A stretch of DNA of 64,000 nucleotides, from assembly GCF_030445035.2 (NCBI RefSeq), contig NC_080678.1, positions 117,557,947 through 117,621,946 of the forward strand. Direction: 5' to 3'. Every line of letters begins with the position of its first letter. Position 1 is the stretch's first letter. A program made the position numbers and the translations under genes. This document shows, piece by piece, positions 63,797 to 64,000 of the stretch. Under the pieces are notes generated by a model. It had not been told where the DNA came from. It worked only from the letters and a program-made list of their open reading frames with translations, and made no database searches. Source of the stretch: Dasypus novemcinctus (lineage: Eukaryota; Chordata; Mammalia; Cingulata; Dasypodidae).

Positions 63797-64000
63797 TTTT
63801 TTTAAAGATTTATTTGTTTATTTGCCCCCCGCCCCCCATTTGTGTTCACTGTCTGCTCTCTGTGTCCATTTGCTGTGTGTGCTGTGTCTTCCTGTCTTCT
63901 CTTTAGGAAGCACTGGGAACTGAACCTGAGACCTCCCATGTTGGAGAGAGGCATTCAATCACTTGAGCCACCTCAGCTCCCTGCTTTGTTGTATCTCTCA
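63797..64000 (-). mobile_element. DAS-SINE, dimeric form, cut by window end
   Basis: T-run, 'aagatttatttgtttatttgccccccg', 'ctgtctgctctctgtgtccatttgctgtg', first head 'aggaagcactgggaactgaacctgagacctcccatgttggag...cacttgagccacctcagctccctgc'. It continues beyond the window. Confidence 0.9.

Noticed and set aside
1-64000. A novel defence-like, operon-like or other previously undescribed multi-gene system
   Set aside because: No set of intact genes exists here. The content is mammalian repeats, one likely promoter and pseudogenes. Claiming a new system would not be supported.

Overview
This window is almost certainly nuclear DNA of an armadillo (Dasypus-like xenarthran). The main evidence is more than 35 copies of the tRNA-derived DAS-SINE family, whose internal wording (CTGTGTCCATTTGCTG, GCATCAGCACTG, TTGAGCCACATCTGCTTCCC on the + strand) I know only from armadillos. 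Long L1 3' UTR stretches of a xenarthran type support this. I found no intact protein-coding gene, rRNA, tRNA or CRISPR. All assignments come from reading the sequence against remembered family consensus sequences; no database search was run.

Layout. About 1-7.6 kb is GC-rich, mostly unassigned DNA with old L2/MIR scraps, one MLT1-like LTR and a CA-rich microsatellite. About 7.6-16 kb is a reversed L1 split by an LTR and several SINEs, followed by a further reversed L1 5' region and a solo LTR with a 5-bp target duplication. About 16.6-19.7 kb holds three CpG-rich blocks, one of them lying inside an L1 3' UTR. About 20-26.5 kb is AT-rich, with reversed L1 3' UTR, SINEs and a broken retrocopy of HNRNPF at 24.1-24.9 kb. 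About 26.6-29.6 kb is an old sense-strand L1 cut by later insertions. About 30.8-35.3 kb is L1 and LTR debris.

The best candidate for a host gene element is the CpG island at 35.4-36.1 kb. It has a perfect NRF1-type palindrome, a CCAAT box and two good + strand splice donors. About 1.2 kb downstream (37.31-37.37 kb) is a small exon-like block with an acceptor, an ATG in good context, five codons and a strong donor. That arrangement resembles the 5' end of a KRAB zinc-finger gene, but no KRAB or zinc-finger exon is visible downstream, so the identification is only a hypothesis.

From 38.6 to 64 kb the DNA is nested retrotransposons. They include an old reversed L1 broken by at least ten insertions, a LINE2 fragment split by an LTR, and a reversed full-span L1 (47.5-52.6 kb). 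That L1 keeps its 5' UTR with about 398-bp repeats and an ORF1 interrupted by two SINEs, but it has lost most of ORF2. Further items are an ERV-like U3-R piece ending in poly(A), a SINE with an internal about 20-24-bp minisatellite, and a hAT-type DNA transposon remnant. Most L1s and DAS-SINEs point to the minus strand, which would fit a + strand transcription unit spanning much of the window.
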